The notes beneath the pieces are model-generated. The model saw only the letters and a program-made list of their open reading frames with translations, had not been told where the DNA came from and did not search any database. A program made the translations under genes and the position numbers. From Saprospiraceae bacterium (GTDB taxonomy: Bacteria > Bacteroidota > Bacteroidia > Chitinophagales > Saprospiraceae), in assembly GCA_020627785.1 (NCBI GenBank), contig JAHDGF010000011.1:36390-100389 (forward strand): a DNA stretch of 64,000 bases, read 5' to 3'. Positions within the stretch are counted from its first letter, which is position 1. Each line of letters opens with the position of its first letter. This document shows positions 1 through 8,559 of the stretch, piece after piece.

Positions 1-954
1 CCAGAAAACAGTAGCTTGAATTATCTTTTTCTTACGACAAATGATTTGTTGCCAAACATTAATTTTAAACCTTTATCAAACTTAGACACAGTCTGGTTGT
101 ATTATAATCCATTGATGGATTCACTGGATGTTTCTCAGAACCTAAATTTGGAATATGTAGTTCTTTTTGCAACCTATTTTGAAAATTTAGATTTTTCAAA
201 TAATAACAATCTTAAATTTCTAGATTGTAGGTTCAATATAACGGAGGAACTAAACCTAGGGAACGCCGTAAATTTGGTTGATTTATTTTGTGCAAAAAAT
301 CCGATTAAATCATTGGATCTCAGCACCAATATAAACTTAGAACAACTTGTTAGTTTTGATTGTCAACTGGAGGAACTTGATCTATGTAATAATGTAAACT
401 TGATTGATGTGCGGGTAGAAGGGAATTTGCTTAAAACACTCGATGTGTCTACTTGCCCCAATTTAGAAATTTTAATTGCAGGAGATAATTTATTGGAATC
501 AGTTAATATCATGAATACTGAATTTGAGTATACTGCAGGTTCAGGATTTGATCGATTAAATTTATTTCAGAATCACTTTACACTTCACGAAATTTGTGTG
601 GAGCCGGAGGATACAATCAAGCTTGGGTATTTATGCAATTATTATGAACATTTAAATGTTTCTTATAGCTCAGATTGTATCAGTGATTGTGTGCAAGAAC
701 CTGAAGAGTTTTTAAGTGAACACATTAATATTTATCCCATACCAGCAAATGATCAAATATTTATTACCTCCCAGAAAAAAATCTCAGTAGTTGAAATATT
801 GACCATAGGAGGAAGAACTGTCTTTAAAGATGAAAGTTTGTCCACTTCCTTTTATACTTATGATATAGGTGAAATGGAAGATGGGTTTTATGTAATGCGT
901 TTAATTGATGCCGAAGGAACATCTTTAGGTAAAATTTTTACCATCGCTCGGTAA
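1..954 (+). CDS. T9SS-secreted leucine-rich-repeat surface protein, 5' end missing
   Basis: The reading frame is open from base 1, so the gene starts before the window; the TTG at 16 is not a convincing start. The visible ~317 residues contain repeated units of about 21 residues of the LxxLDxSxNxxL type (for example LKTLDVSTCPNLEIL), typical of bacterial leucine-rich repeats that form a solenoid used for binding. The last ~75 residues, beginning INIYPIPANDQIF and ending LGKIFTIAR, have the form of a type A T9SS C-terminal sorting domain, which directs export across the outer membrane and is then removed. The signal peptide would lie outside the window. The ligand cannot be told. It converges on blaR1, with a shared hairpin between them. 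Confidence 0.8.
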   Translation, partial: PENSSLNYLFLTTNDLLPNINFKPLSNLDTVWLYYNPLMDSLDVSQNLNLEYVVLFATYFENLDFSNNNNLKFLDCRFNITEELNLGNAVNLVDLFCAKNPIKSLDLSTNINLEQLVSFDCQLEELDLCNNVNLIDVRVEGNLLKTLDVSTCPNLEILIAGDNLLESVNIMNTEFEYTAGSGFDRLNLFQNHFTLHEICVEPEDTIKLGYLCNYYEHLNVSYSSDCISDCVQEPEEFLSEHINIYPIPANDQIFITSQKKISVVEILTIGGRTVFKDESLSTSFYTYDIGEMEDGFYVMRLIDAEGTSLGKIFTIAR

Positions 955-1009
955 ATTTTGAGACTTTAAATTACTTTAAGAATATTATTGGTCTTTATAT
1001 TTAATAAAA

Positions 1010-1042
1010 GGGGGGCGCCTAATTCCTTGAACTAAGCCCCCC
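1010..1042. terminator. GC-rich hairpin between convergent genes
   Basis: GGGGGGC at 1010-1016 pairs perfectly with GCCCCCC at 1036-1042 across a 19-nt loop, preceded by AATAAAA. It lies between the ends of two convergent genes and probably stops transcription from one or both sides. No long T tract follows on the plus strand. Confidence 0.6.
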
Positions 1043-1088
1043 GTCCTCGTCTAATTGTTTCCTCTTTAAACGATTGAAGTTGTATCTT

Positions 1089-3176
1089 TTAGTAACTTTT
1101 CAACTCCCGTTTTTTCTTTGCTTTTTCTTCTTTCAGATATTTCTTGTACTCTTTCCATCGCTCAGCTTTTTCCTTTTTTGTAGCCTTTGATTCATTGGAA
1201 TTAAATTCATAATCATCCATGAAATCTTCTAGATTAAGACGATAAACATGCATCACTGAATCAATGGAATAATTCAGATTGTTTGTTTTTTCATTGATGT
1301 GTATCATAATGCTGTCTAGCTTGATTCCGTTTGGAAGATCATCAGGCGAGAAGTCCCATTCCTTCATATGGAAAACCTTAGCACTATCCATTTTTTCGAA
1401 TATGTGATTCAATTCTTCCTCATATTCGTACATATCGTCTTTTAATTTTTTCTTGAATTTTAAACCTTTCTTCCGTAAATCCTTGATGTAAATTTCGAAA
1501 TTTTCTGAATCCCAAAAATCTATGTCTTCGAGTAAAGGGTGCTCTTCAATGATAGAATCAATGTATACTTTTTTATCTCCAATTTTATTTTCCCATACTG
1601 AAATTTGAAATTCAGCTTCTTTCCTTGCATCAGCAACATCTTGGCTATCGATTTTTATATGCCAGACGTTCTCCTCAATATTTTTTAGCGCATGCTCTAA
1701 TTTATCTTCACCTTTGATTAACATCCGTTCGACTGATTCAATAATTGAGTCAATGTTCATGCTATCCGTAATCTGCGAAAGCATAGCAGGGTAGAGCATC
1801 GATGCTTGCATGCTGCTATTGCCAGCATTTAGGTTAAACACTCTGTCTTCTAATTCATTTTTTTTGCCAGAAATTCTTTGTTCATATTTTGAATAATCTT
1901 CTTCGGCAATTTTTTTGCCGTTGATTCTTAAGGATGATATCTTTCCATTTTCATAAGAAACATCTACCCTCGATCCATCATCAAACCACATCATTTCACA
2001 ATTTGATTTCCTCTCATTGGGTAAGGTGTCTAGAGGAATGAAAGCTTGATCTTCATCCGAATTTTCCATTCCAGCAATCATTTCTGTTTGTGGAATAATC
2101 TTTTCAGAATACATTTCATTCACTTCTAACTTGGCAGGTGATTCACCAACACTTGCAGCCATCGACAGTAAAACAATTAGCGCGAGGAGTAAGGTACTGG
2201 TCATAATCTTTTCCATGTAGTGAGTTGTATGCTTAGTTTGGTTAAAAATTCTTTCTACCCGTTGCAATAGATAATTCTTATGCCCTCCAAATCCAAGTGC
2301 AAAACTTTTGTTTTGTGCTTCTTCACCTATTCTATACAAAGCCTTTGCATAATGTATGTCGTTGTTTACCATTCCTCTAGAAGAATCATCACAGGCGAAT
2401 TCTCTTTCCTTTCTAATGACTTTCGAAATCAAGTGTACAAATGGATTAAAGAAATATACATTTTCCATAATTGTTTGGAACACATTAAATAGAAAGTCCT
2501 GCCGGACGACATGCGATAATTCATGGATCAGAATGGACTCAACCTCTTCAATGTTTAGTTGATTAATTAATCCTATTGGAAATAAAATAATGGGCTTAAA
2601 ATGTCCTAGTAATTGAGGCGCATCTACAAGAGTCGATTCAGCAATTTCAACCAATCTATTACAACCCATAAGTTGTAACATTTGATCAACTTTTCGTTGC
2701 CATTTATCATCCTTCATTTTCGAACTACTAAACCTTAATTTTTCTAGGTAGCTCAATCCGAAAACGATACGCAATGAAAAAAGCAGTAGCCCAATCATCC
2801 ATATCCATACAAGTTCGCTTGAATGATTATTTACGAGGAGCGTGAATTTTTCGAGAACATTTTGATTGGCTTGCAGAGCGCTGTTCTCAATAAAATTTGC
2901 ATCTGTATTAATAATGTTAATGGGTACTTGGTAATGATGAGGGATGTTTATTTTGGCACTTTCGTGCAAATATTGAAAGCTTACGATGGATGTAATAATT
3001 AGTATTGGAAGAGCTAGATAAGCAGTCCAATATTTTCTTGCAGAAGTTTTAAAGAATGAAAACTCAAATAATAGATAAAGCAATAAATAAATTAATCCGG
3101 CCTGCCAAAGACTATGAATCAAAGTCCAAACTATGGCATAACTATACTCCTCTGAAATTAAGTTGCCTATAATCAT
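1089..3176 (-). CDS. blaR1: BlaR1-type M56 family zinc metallopeptidase sensor
   Basis: An integral-membrane antirepressor protease. Hydrophobic helices occupy about residues 12-42, 48-68 and 122-142, and a zinc site HELSH is at residues 218-222, followed by EFACDD near 258-263, as in M56/BlaR1 peptidases. A further membrane helix is near residues 325-345. After it, instead of a penicillin-binding sensor domain, there is a ~350-residue charged, Lys/Glu-rich region with predicted coiled-coil character, so the signal is unlikely to be a beta-lactam recognised by a classic sensor domain. The gene overlaps blaI by 4 nt (ATGA), so the two are translationally coupled. By family analogy it cleaves or triggers loss of BlaI; the inducer is unknown. 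Confidence 0.85.
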   Translation of the reverse strand: MIIGNLISEEYSYAIVWTLIHSLWQAGLIYLLLYLLFEFSFFKTSARKYWTAYLALPILIITSIVSFQYLHESAKINIPHHYQVPINIINTDANFIENSALQANQNVLEKFTLLVNNHSSELVWIWMIGLLLFSLRIVFGLSYLEKLRFSSSKMKDDKWQRKVDQMLQLMGCNRLVEIAESTLVDAPQLLGHFKPIILFPIGLINQLNIEEVESILIHELSHVVRQDFLFNVFQTIMENVYFFNPFVHLISKVIRKEREFACDDSSRGMVNNDIHYAKALYRIGEEAQNKSFALGFGGHKNYLLQRVERIFNQTKHTTHYMEKIMTSTLLLALIVLLSMAASVGESPAKLEVNEMYSEKIIPQTEMIAGMENSDEDQAFIPLDTLPNERKSNCEMMWFDDGSRVDVSYENGKISSLRINGKKIAEEDYSKYEQRISGKKNELEDRVFNLNAGNSSMQASMLYPAMLSQITDSMNIDSIIESVERMLIKGEDKLEHALKNIEENVWHIKIDSQDVADARKEAEFQISVWENKIGDKKVYIDSIIEEHPLLEDIDFWDSENFEIYIKDLRKKGLKFKKKLKDDMYEYEEELNHIFEKMDSAKVFHMKEWDFSPDDLPNGIKLDSIMIHINEKTNNLNYSIDSVMHVYRLNLEDFMDDYEFNSNESKATKKEKAERWKEYKKYLKEEKAKKKRELKSY

Positions 3177-3565
3177 TTCGTTTGTTTTTCTTCCATGTCC
3201 TGAATGAGCTTTTTCACGGCATCAAGTTCTTCCTTTGATGCATTGCTACTACCCAAAGCCTGCATAACCAACTTCATAGCCGATCCTCTAAAAGTTGCAT
3301 CTACAAATTTATTGAGCAACTTTTTCTGGGTGTCAGCTTCCGTAACAGCAGCCTCGTATATATGCGTTCGTTGATTCGCATCCCTTGTAAGCAATTGCTT
3401 CTCCAACATGATCTGCATCAACTTAAGCGTCGTTGTGTATCCAACCACCCGTTCTTCCTGAAGCGTCTCATTAATCTGTCTGACAGTGCATGGTCCTTTA
3501 GCCCATAATAACTGTAAGATTTCTAATTCTGATTCTGTTGGCTGCGGCACTTTATTTCCTTTCAT
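3173..3565 (-). CDS. blaI: BlaI/MecI/CopY family transcriptional repressor
   Basis: A 130-residue winged-helix repressor of usual family length. The N-terminal part (PTESELEILQLLWAKG, then TVRQINETL and the GYTTTLKLMQIMLEK recognition region) is the BlaI signature; the C-terminal ~60 residues form the helical dimerisation part. In this family the dimer sits on a palindromic operator until the partner M56 protease inactivates it. Two matching palindromes lie 56 nt and 77 nt upstream of its start, and the same palindrome occurs upstream of the neighbouring peptidase gene, so it probably represses itself, blaR1 and that gene. Confidence 0.9.
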   Translation of the reverse strand: MKGNKVPQPTESELEILQLLWAKGPCTVRQINETLQEERVVGYTTTLKLMQIMLEKQLLTRDANQRTHIYEAAVTEADTQKKLLNKFVDATFRGSAMKLVMQALGSSNASKEELDAVKKLIQDMEEKQTK

Positions 3566-3620
3566 TAAATTTTAAAATTCCCAGTATTGGGTGATTAAAC
3601 AATTAGACAATGCAATGATA

Positions 3621-3636
3621 TACGAAAGATTTCGTA
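3621..3636. promoter_or_regulatory. Putative BlaI operator 1
   Basis: TACGAAAGATTTCGTA is a 7+2+7 palindrome starting 56 nt upstream of the blaI start codon. Its centre lies 21 bp, two helical turns, from operator 2. That BlaI binds it is inferred from position and from recurrence at 4991. Confidence 0.65.
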
Positions 3637-3641
3637 ATAAC

Positions 3642-3657
3642 TACGAATGACTTCGTA
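3642..3657. promoter_or_regulatory. Putative BlaI operator 2
   Basis: TACGAATGACTTCGTA shares the TACGAA/TTCGTA arms of operator 1, with a 4-nt centre, and lies on the same face of the helix. Paired operators of this kind are common upstream of blaI genes. Confidence 0.65.
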
Positions 3658-3742
3658 ATTAAGAAAAAATTAACAAATGTGTTAGGGGAGGGAAGGTCAA
3701 TTTGATACTTGAATAGAAAAGGAATCGCTCTTTTCACTTCTG

Positions 3743-4936
3743 TTAATATCTGTAGTCTTCTAACTTATCGTCAGATATTGGTGGAAGCTTTGAAATTTCA
3801 GATTTGACGAAAGTCTCGAAAGAATCTTTATTAACTCCCAACATGTGCTCCAGCATTTCAAAATAATTCTCTTCGGTCTTACCAAATTGTAAAGCCTCAA
3901 AAATACCGTCCATTCCTTTTTTGTCAATGATCTTTTGACAGATCAAGGCCCCTATGGCGTATCTGAAATCAGACATAAATTCTCCATTGGGTATATTGGT
4001 TTCAAGTGCGCTTAGGTCCTTCAATTCATAATCCGGATTAGCTTTAATAAATCGTCGCAATTTTTCCCAATGCCACTCTATATCATATCCAGTGCTTCCT
4101 CCCAAGAGTGCAGCAATTCCTTCATCCACCCATGGATGATACTGGCCATTGAATTTCGCGTAGGTATAAAGATGCACAACCTCATGTGGATAGTAGGCGG
4201 AATTGTTTCCAGCAAAAATAGTACGGTTGTAATTATCGGCCATGCCACCAGAAGCTACCGGTTGATAGCTATAAGAAAATAAATTGACACCCATCATTTC
4301 GCTTAGATCTCTCGTGTCATTGGCAACAACGTAATCAAAGGCTAAGACTTCATTTTTAAATAATTCCGCCATTTCTTTATTAAACGATTCCATTTTTTCT
4401 GCCTGAACTTTTTGGAATGAGTGGTCAGGGTGTATGATGTAATTTATCTTTCCAAATTGCTTATTCATGCAGGTTTCTTTAGAGTAGTGGGTACTGCTGA
4501 AAAATTGGAAATTACCATCTATTCGTTTCGCATAAACAGAAATAATGTATTTAATATCTACCATCTCTTCTTCTTTTTCAGTGAAGATGGTTTTTAATAA
4601 ATAAAAATCTTTCTCCACCGGTACAATTCCAATCGTTGAACATTGGAAATGACGGTCCTGTCTTGTAAGCCTACTCAAGTCAATGAGTAAGTTAACATAA
4701 CTGTAATCGGGGTAGCTAAACTCATCATGATTCCACAGTGGATGATCAGTTTTTACAAAGTATCTAGAATTGAGGTACTCCTCCCAATTGGTCTGGATTT
4801 CTTGAAAGTATTCAGCATCACTATTTTTTACATTATGATTGATGTGGTAGGTGATGTTTGAATCAGCATTAGTATCATTTTGACTTGCACAACTAAGGTG
4901 TGATACCATTAACAACGCGAAGATTAAATTTTTCAT
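3743..4936 (-). CDS. Secreted gluzincin-like peptidase lipoprotein
   Basis: The N-terminus MKNLIFALLMVSHLSCASQ is a lipoprotein signal with Cys16. The C-terminal half carries HEVVH (residues 251-255) and, 17 residues on, WVDEG with Glu272, the zinc-ligand spacing of gluzincin metallopeptidases (M1/MA-like clan). The first ~200 residues match no family I recognise. It is probably anchored in a membrane facing the periplasm or outside. The gene lies directly upstream of blaI on the same strand, and the start is 55 nt from a copy of the putative BlaI operator, the same distance as in blaI. It is therefore a likely member of that regulon. The substrate is unknown. Confidence 0.75.
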   Translation of the reverse strand: MKNLIFALLMVSHLSCASQNDTNADSNITYHINHNVKNSDAEYFQEIQTNWEEYLNSRYFVKTDHPLWNHDEFSYPDYSYVNLLIDLSRLTRQDRHFQCSTIGIVPVEKDFYLLKTIFTEKEEEMVDIKYIISVYAKRIDGNFQFFSSTHYSKETCMNKQFGKINYIIHPDHSFQKVQAEKMESFNKEMAELFKNEVLAFDYVVANDTRDLSEMMGVNLFSYSYQPVASGGMADNYNRTIFAGNNSAYYPHEVVHLYTYAKFNGQYHPWVDEGIAALLGGSTGYDIEWHWEKLRRFIKANPDYELKDLSALETNIPNGEFMSDFRYAIGALICQKIIDKKGMDGIFEALQFGKTEENYFEMLEHMLGVNKDSFETFVKSEISKLPPISDDKLEDYRY

Positions 4937-4990
4937 TTTTAATTCTTTTTTGTCTTTCTGCTGTAATGATAACTAAGATATAGCAGTAGC

Positions 4991-5006
4991 TACGAATGAT
5001 TTCGTA
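4991..5006. promoter_or_regulatory. Putative BlaI operator upstream of the peptidase gene
   Basis: TACGAATGATTTCGTA combines the left half of operator 2 and the right half of operator 1 found before blaI, and lies 55 nt upstream of the peptidase start codon. The matching sequence and spacing argue for control by the same repressor. Confidence 0.65.
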
Positions 5007-5156
5007 ATTAATAATTTTATTTATTATTTTTTTTAGTTAGAGCTTTAGGAATCTTTTAATTCGAAAGTTATATCTGGTTTGAGATTTTAATAATTGCAAT
5101 TGGTTAATTGTAGAAGCTCATAATTGTGGAACTAAAACAATTACTATCTTAAAGGA

Positions 5157-6146
5157 ATGAGATTTCTAATTCACTTGATATCTTTCATTATAACTACTTC
5201 AATATTTGCGCAAGCGGATAGTGTAAAATCTTCTGCCTTGTTGATCAACTACAGTTCTCTGCATGTTGGTCCACCAGATTTTTCTCCAGACACTTTACAA
5301 GTAGAATATGACTGCTTTGGGAATGAGCGGAGTAAAATTTTGATTAGCCGAATAACTGAAAGTTTACTTGGGACTCCCATCATTTATAGAAGCGGCTATG
5401 ACAGTTTGCAACGTGAAGTGAGTATGGAAGCCTACGCCTTTAATCTGGAAACGGAACTTCCGGTCAGCATGAAAGATACGGCGAGTGCTCGCATGGACAC
5501 AATTAGGGTATGGTATGAATATCTTGGTGATACCTGCAAGATTGAAACAATGGAGTATATTTCTCATCTATTTGGGATGCGCAGTGCAGAAAAATATCAA
5601 TACTACACCTACTTTGATTCTTTAGGCAGAGAAAAATACTTTTATGAGGTCGGATTAGATGAGGCAAAGACAAAAGAAAAAAGAGTTGAATACAAAGATA
5701 ATCTAGTCATCACCAAATCCATCAATAAGCACAGTAATGGGAAAATTTATTCTGAAAGTCTAGATACTTTATTTAAAGATAGTCTTGGAATTTCAATGAA
5801 ACGAAAATTCTATGACGATAAAGAACCCAAATATAATTTTTGGAACAAATGTGGAAACTGTGAACACATTTATTTCAAGAATGATAGCAGCCAGATTTAT
5901 AAAGAAGTCTGGCAAGATTATAAAGGAGTCAAGCGAAAAGAAATCCTTTATGATCATCTGAATGATAAAATTGTATCAAAGACTTCTAGAATTTTCAGTA
6001 ACATAAGTAAGGGTGACTCAATTCGAGTAGATCGCTATACCTATGACTCCTTTGGCAACGTCACTTACTTTGAGAAAAAGAAAAGGAATAGAGTAGATTA
6101 CTGGCAGAAGGTGTTGATTAAATATAAAGCAAGGCTGGAGGAGTAG
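5157..6146 (+). CDS. Secreted protein with YD-like repeats, function unknown
   Basis: A signal peptide (MRFLIHLISFIITTSIFAQA) is followed by about 310 residues rich in Tyr, Asp and Lys. Short units such as YYTYFDSLGREKYFYE and YTYDSFGNVTYFEKK resemble the YD/RHS-type beta repeats found in surface and toxin-like proteins, but here they are few and irregular and there is no RHS core motif or toxin tail. It is too short for an RHS toxin. The gene stands alone, divergent from the peptidase lipoprotein, with the next gene 46 nt downstream. No T9SS domain is visible. Role unknown; probably periplasmic or outer-membrane. Confidence 0.6.
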   Translation: MRFLIHLISFIITTSIFAQADSVKSSALLINYSSLHVGPPDFSPDTLQVEYDCFGNERSKILISRITESLLGTPIIYRSGYDSLQREVSMEAYAFNLETELPVSMKDTASARMDTIRVWYEYLGDTCKIETMEYISHLFGMRSAEKYQYYTYFDSLGREKYFYEVGLDEAKTKEKRVEYKDNLVITKSINKHSNGKIYSESLDTLFKDSLGISMKRKFYDDKEPKYNFWNKCGNCEHIYFKNDSSQIYKEVWQDYKGVKRKEILYDHLNDKIVSKTSRIFSNISKGDSIRVDRYTYDSFGNVTYFEKKKRNRVDYWQKVLIKYKARLEE

Positions 6147-6192
6147 AATTGAGCAAGAAACATTATCATCGTTTACTTTTATAATTTAAGTT

Positions 6193-7404
6193 ATGAAATA
6201 TCATATTTATTTATTTTCTCTAATACTTTTCGTTTTTGCTTGCACACCAGATTATGAAGAAGGAGATGTAGAAATTGAATGGATTAGATCGATCCCCAAT
6301 AAATTGCAAGATTATTATGGGAATCCTAATGACAGTTATGAATTAAGTAGTCCAAAATATTGGAAAGATCACCTCATAATCTATGGTGTGGATTGGGAAA
6401 ATTTGGAAATGAAATATTTCAAACTAAAAAAGTCAAGACTTAAAAGTATAGAAGAATGGAATTCTTCTATTGATCTTTCTGGTAATGCTGCTAGTACCAT
6501 ATTTACTTCATTTACAGCTTTTTCAATGATTGTTGATGAAATGTTGATTTTCACTTATAGAGGTGGTCCGATTACAATTATTGATTTAAACACCATGACT
6601 ACTTTATTTCAAACAGTTGAAACTAATTCTTATGAATTTTTATCTCTTAAAAATAACAAGGTCTTTTTTGAAACTTCTGATGGAGTTGATGTAATATATC
6701 GTGCACTTGATTTAAATGATTTTACTACGGAAGAAATCGTGAGAGTTCGCAATAACAATAATGGCTTTTTCTTCACTCCGAAAATTCCTGAATTTGTTGA
6801 GAATGCCGAAGGAGGGCACGACCTTATCTTTATCACCCAATCAAATGATAGTACTTATTTTGTCAATCGTTTAAATACACTGACCTCTGAATTTGTTTGG
6901 GAAACCTTATGTGATCAAAAGAATATTAACAACGGACCATACCATGTTACTTCTGATGATGAAGTTGTCCTTGTTTCAAGTTTAGGTGCAATTTCCGTCT
7001 ATTCTAGGGATGATGGTGATTACTTATATTCAATTGAAAGAGGTCCTGATAACTATTCTATCGTGGAGCCAATAATTTTTGATGATAGGATTATCAGTCC
7101 AGCAATTGATGCCATTCGATGTTTTGAAAAAAGTACGGGTTTTTTAATGTGGGAATTTAGGAGTACTGTTCATCCATTGAGTGGAGAATTTGGATGGAGC
7201 TCCACCTATGAGTATGATGTCCTTGATGATAATTATTTTGTCGGTAAATACCCAATCGATGTTTTTACAGGTCAATCAAAGTGGAAATTTGGAGAAGGTC
7301 AAAGTCATGGAGATTTTTCAGGATTACCTGCCTATGACGAGGAAGAAAAAATGCTCTACTATACTGGACCTAATTCATTCTATAAAATACGGATGCCTGA
7401 ATAA
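6193..7404 (+). CDS. Lipoprotein with PQQ-like beta-propeller
   Basis: MKYHIYLFSLILFVFACTPD is a lipoprotein signal (Cys17). The remaining ~385 residues contain blade-like repeats ending in patterns such as IRCFEKSTGFLMWEF and DVFTGQSKWKFGEG, typical of PQQ-like/WD40-like propellers that compare stored values (D-x-x-T-G-x-x-x-W). Such proteins are usually scaffolds or binding proteins at the periplasmic face of a membrane; no catalytic residues can be assigned. It follows the previous gene by 46 nt on the same strand and may be co-transcribed. Confidence 0.6.
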   Translation: MKYHIYLFSLILFVFACTPDYEEGDVEIEWIRSIPNKLQDYYGNPNDSYELSSPKYWKDHLIIYGVDWENLEMKYFKLKKSRLKSIEEWNSSIDLSGNAASTIFTSFTAFSMIVDEMLIFTYRGGPITIIDLNTMTTLFQTVETNSYEFLSLKNNKVFFETSDGVDVIYRALDLNDFTTEEIVRVRNNNNGFFFTPKIPEFVENAEGGHDLIFITQSNDSTYFVNRLNTLTSEFVWETLCDQKNINNGPYHVTSDDEVVLVSSLGAISVYSRDDGDYLYSIERGPDNYSIVEPIIFDDRIISPAIDAIRCFEKSTGFLMWEFRSTVHPLSGEFGWSSTYEYDVLDDNYFVGKYPIDVFTGQSKWKFGEGQSHGDFSGLPAYDEEEKMLYYTGPNSFYKIRMPE

Positions 7405-7576
7405 AGAGGCCTAATTTTGAATCAAGGGTCTCGTCTTTACAAGTGTGGCATCATAGCTATAGGATTAATCTAATGTTTGTAGATTATCATTTTTCGAGGA
7501 ATGGCATCAATCTTTGCTGGCAAAAACCCTAAAGAAGAAACACAAGAATCAACAAGTACTCACTATTTAAGTAAAG

Positions 7577-7990
7577 CTACTCTTTATCCAATCCATCCAA
7601 AACGACACCTACCAGGGATGCAGGAAAGCCAATAAGAATAATTCTTTTTATTGCTATCAAAGGATTATCAAATGGTATTTTATTTAGTGCCAGTAATATG
7701 ACACAGACGACCATTAAGGTGATGAAATAATCTATAAATATTCTTGAAATGAAGATTAACTTTCTACTTTTTACATCGGCCGAGAATATACCTTGATAAA
7801 CATATAATGTTATAAAGAAAATAGAGAGAAACATTAAGAAAATAATGTTTCCTAAAGGCAGCGACCTACTCAAATTCCAGGCTTCTTCAGAAAATGCGAT
7901 AGGTGCAACTAAAAGAGATGAGCCTATGACTATTTGAATAAAGTCTTCTAAATTAAATGACTCTTCATTTTGGGTTTTGTTATGTAGCAT
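7577..7990 (-). CDS. Small multi-pass membrane protein, unknown
   Basis: A 137-residue protein with four hydrophobic stretches (about residues 18-36, 47-65, 80-102 and 114-132) and short charged loops; no family recognised. It is the last gene of a minus-strand run with the DUF3124 lipoprotein (26 nt away) and the TrkH-like protein, so it may belong to the same transcript and assist ion transport, but that is inference only. Confidence 0.55.
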   Translation of the reverse strand: MLHNKTQNEESFNLEDFIQIVIGSSLLVAPIAFSEEAWNLSRSLPLGNIIFLMFLSIFFITLYVYQGIFSADVKSRKLIFISRIFIDYFITLMVVCVILLALNKIPFDNPLIAIKRIILIGFPASLVGVVLDGLDKE

Positions 7991-8016
7991 CCTTGTATTT
8001 GACTTTTGCTTTTGTA

Positions 8017-8559
8017 TTATTCAATCGAATAACCATCTGTTGAAAATGCAAAACCTTTATTACCTATGGTGCCAATCATAATTGCTTGAATAATTGGTTT
8101 GACCTTTGTACTTTCTGAGTATAGTTTAACGATAAAGTTAGCACCATGTCCTCCGGATGTATCTTCTTTTTCAATCACATAATTAACGGTACCCATTGGT
8201 GTTAGTACAATTGGTTGCTCTATATAGCTTCTAACTAGATCACCTTGGGTGTTATAGTAATCTATTTCAGATATAAAGATTGAATCCTTGAAACTTGTAT
8301 TACGGATGCTTAAGGTAGCAGAAAGTAAGGTTGTACTGTTGGACTTATCCATATAAATGTCGGAGTAAATAGGCACATAAATTACGTCATCGTATATTTT
8401 TTCATTCGTAGACAATTCCCGATGGATTTCTAAGGACTTTAATTCGTCTTGCCCTTCATTGTTGACGTTTGGTCCTTTTTGATCACAGCATATCAATAAT
8501 AGGCTGCACACAAGTAATACAAAGGCATAGATTCCAGATTTCTTTAAAATATTTGTCAT
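8017..8559 (-). CDS. DUF3124 family lipoprotein
   Basis: The N-terminus ends a hydrophobic stretch with LLLICCDQ, a lipobox around Cys24-25. The body (from YVPIYSDIYMDKSN through SIRNTSFKDSIFI to GGHGANFIVKLYSES) fits the DUF3124 family of periplasmic or outer-membrane proteins of unknown function. The start codon overlaps the stop of the upstream trkH gene by 4 nt (ATGA), indicating tight translational coupling. This suggests a role linked to potassium transport, which the family annotation does not itself establish. Confidence 0.7.
   Translation of the reverse strand: MTNILKKSGIYAFVLLVCSLLLICCDQKGPNVNNEGQDELKSLEIHRELSTNEKIYDDVIYVPIYSDIYMDKSNSTTLLSATLSIRNTSFKDSIFISEIDYYNTQGDLVRSYIEQPIVLTPMGTVNYVIEKEDTSGGHGANFIVKLYSESTKVKPIIQAIMIGTIGNKGFAFSTDGYSIE

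Noticed and set aside
1858..1865. Eight-T run in blaR1 as a second slippage site
   Set aside because: The reading frame is intact through it, so no frameshift is needed. The same holds for the eight-T run at 63382-63389.
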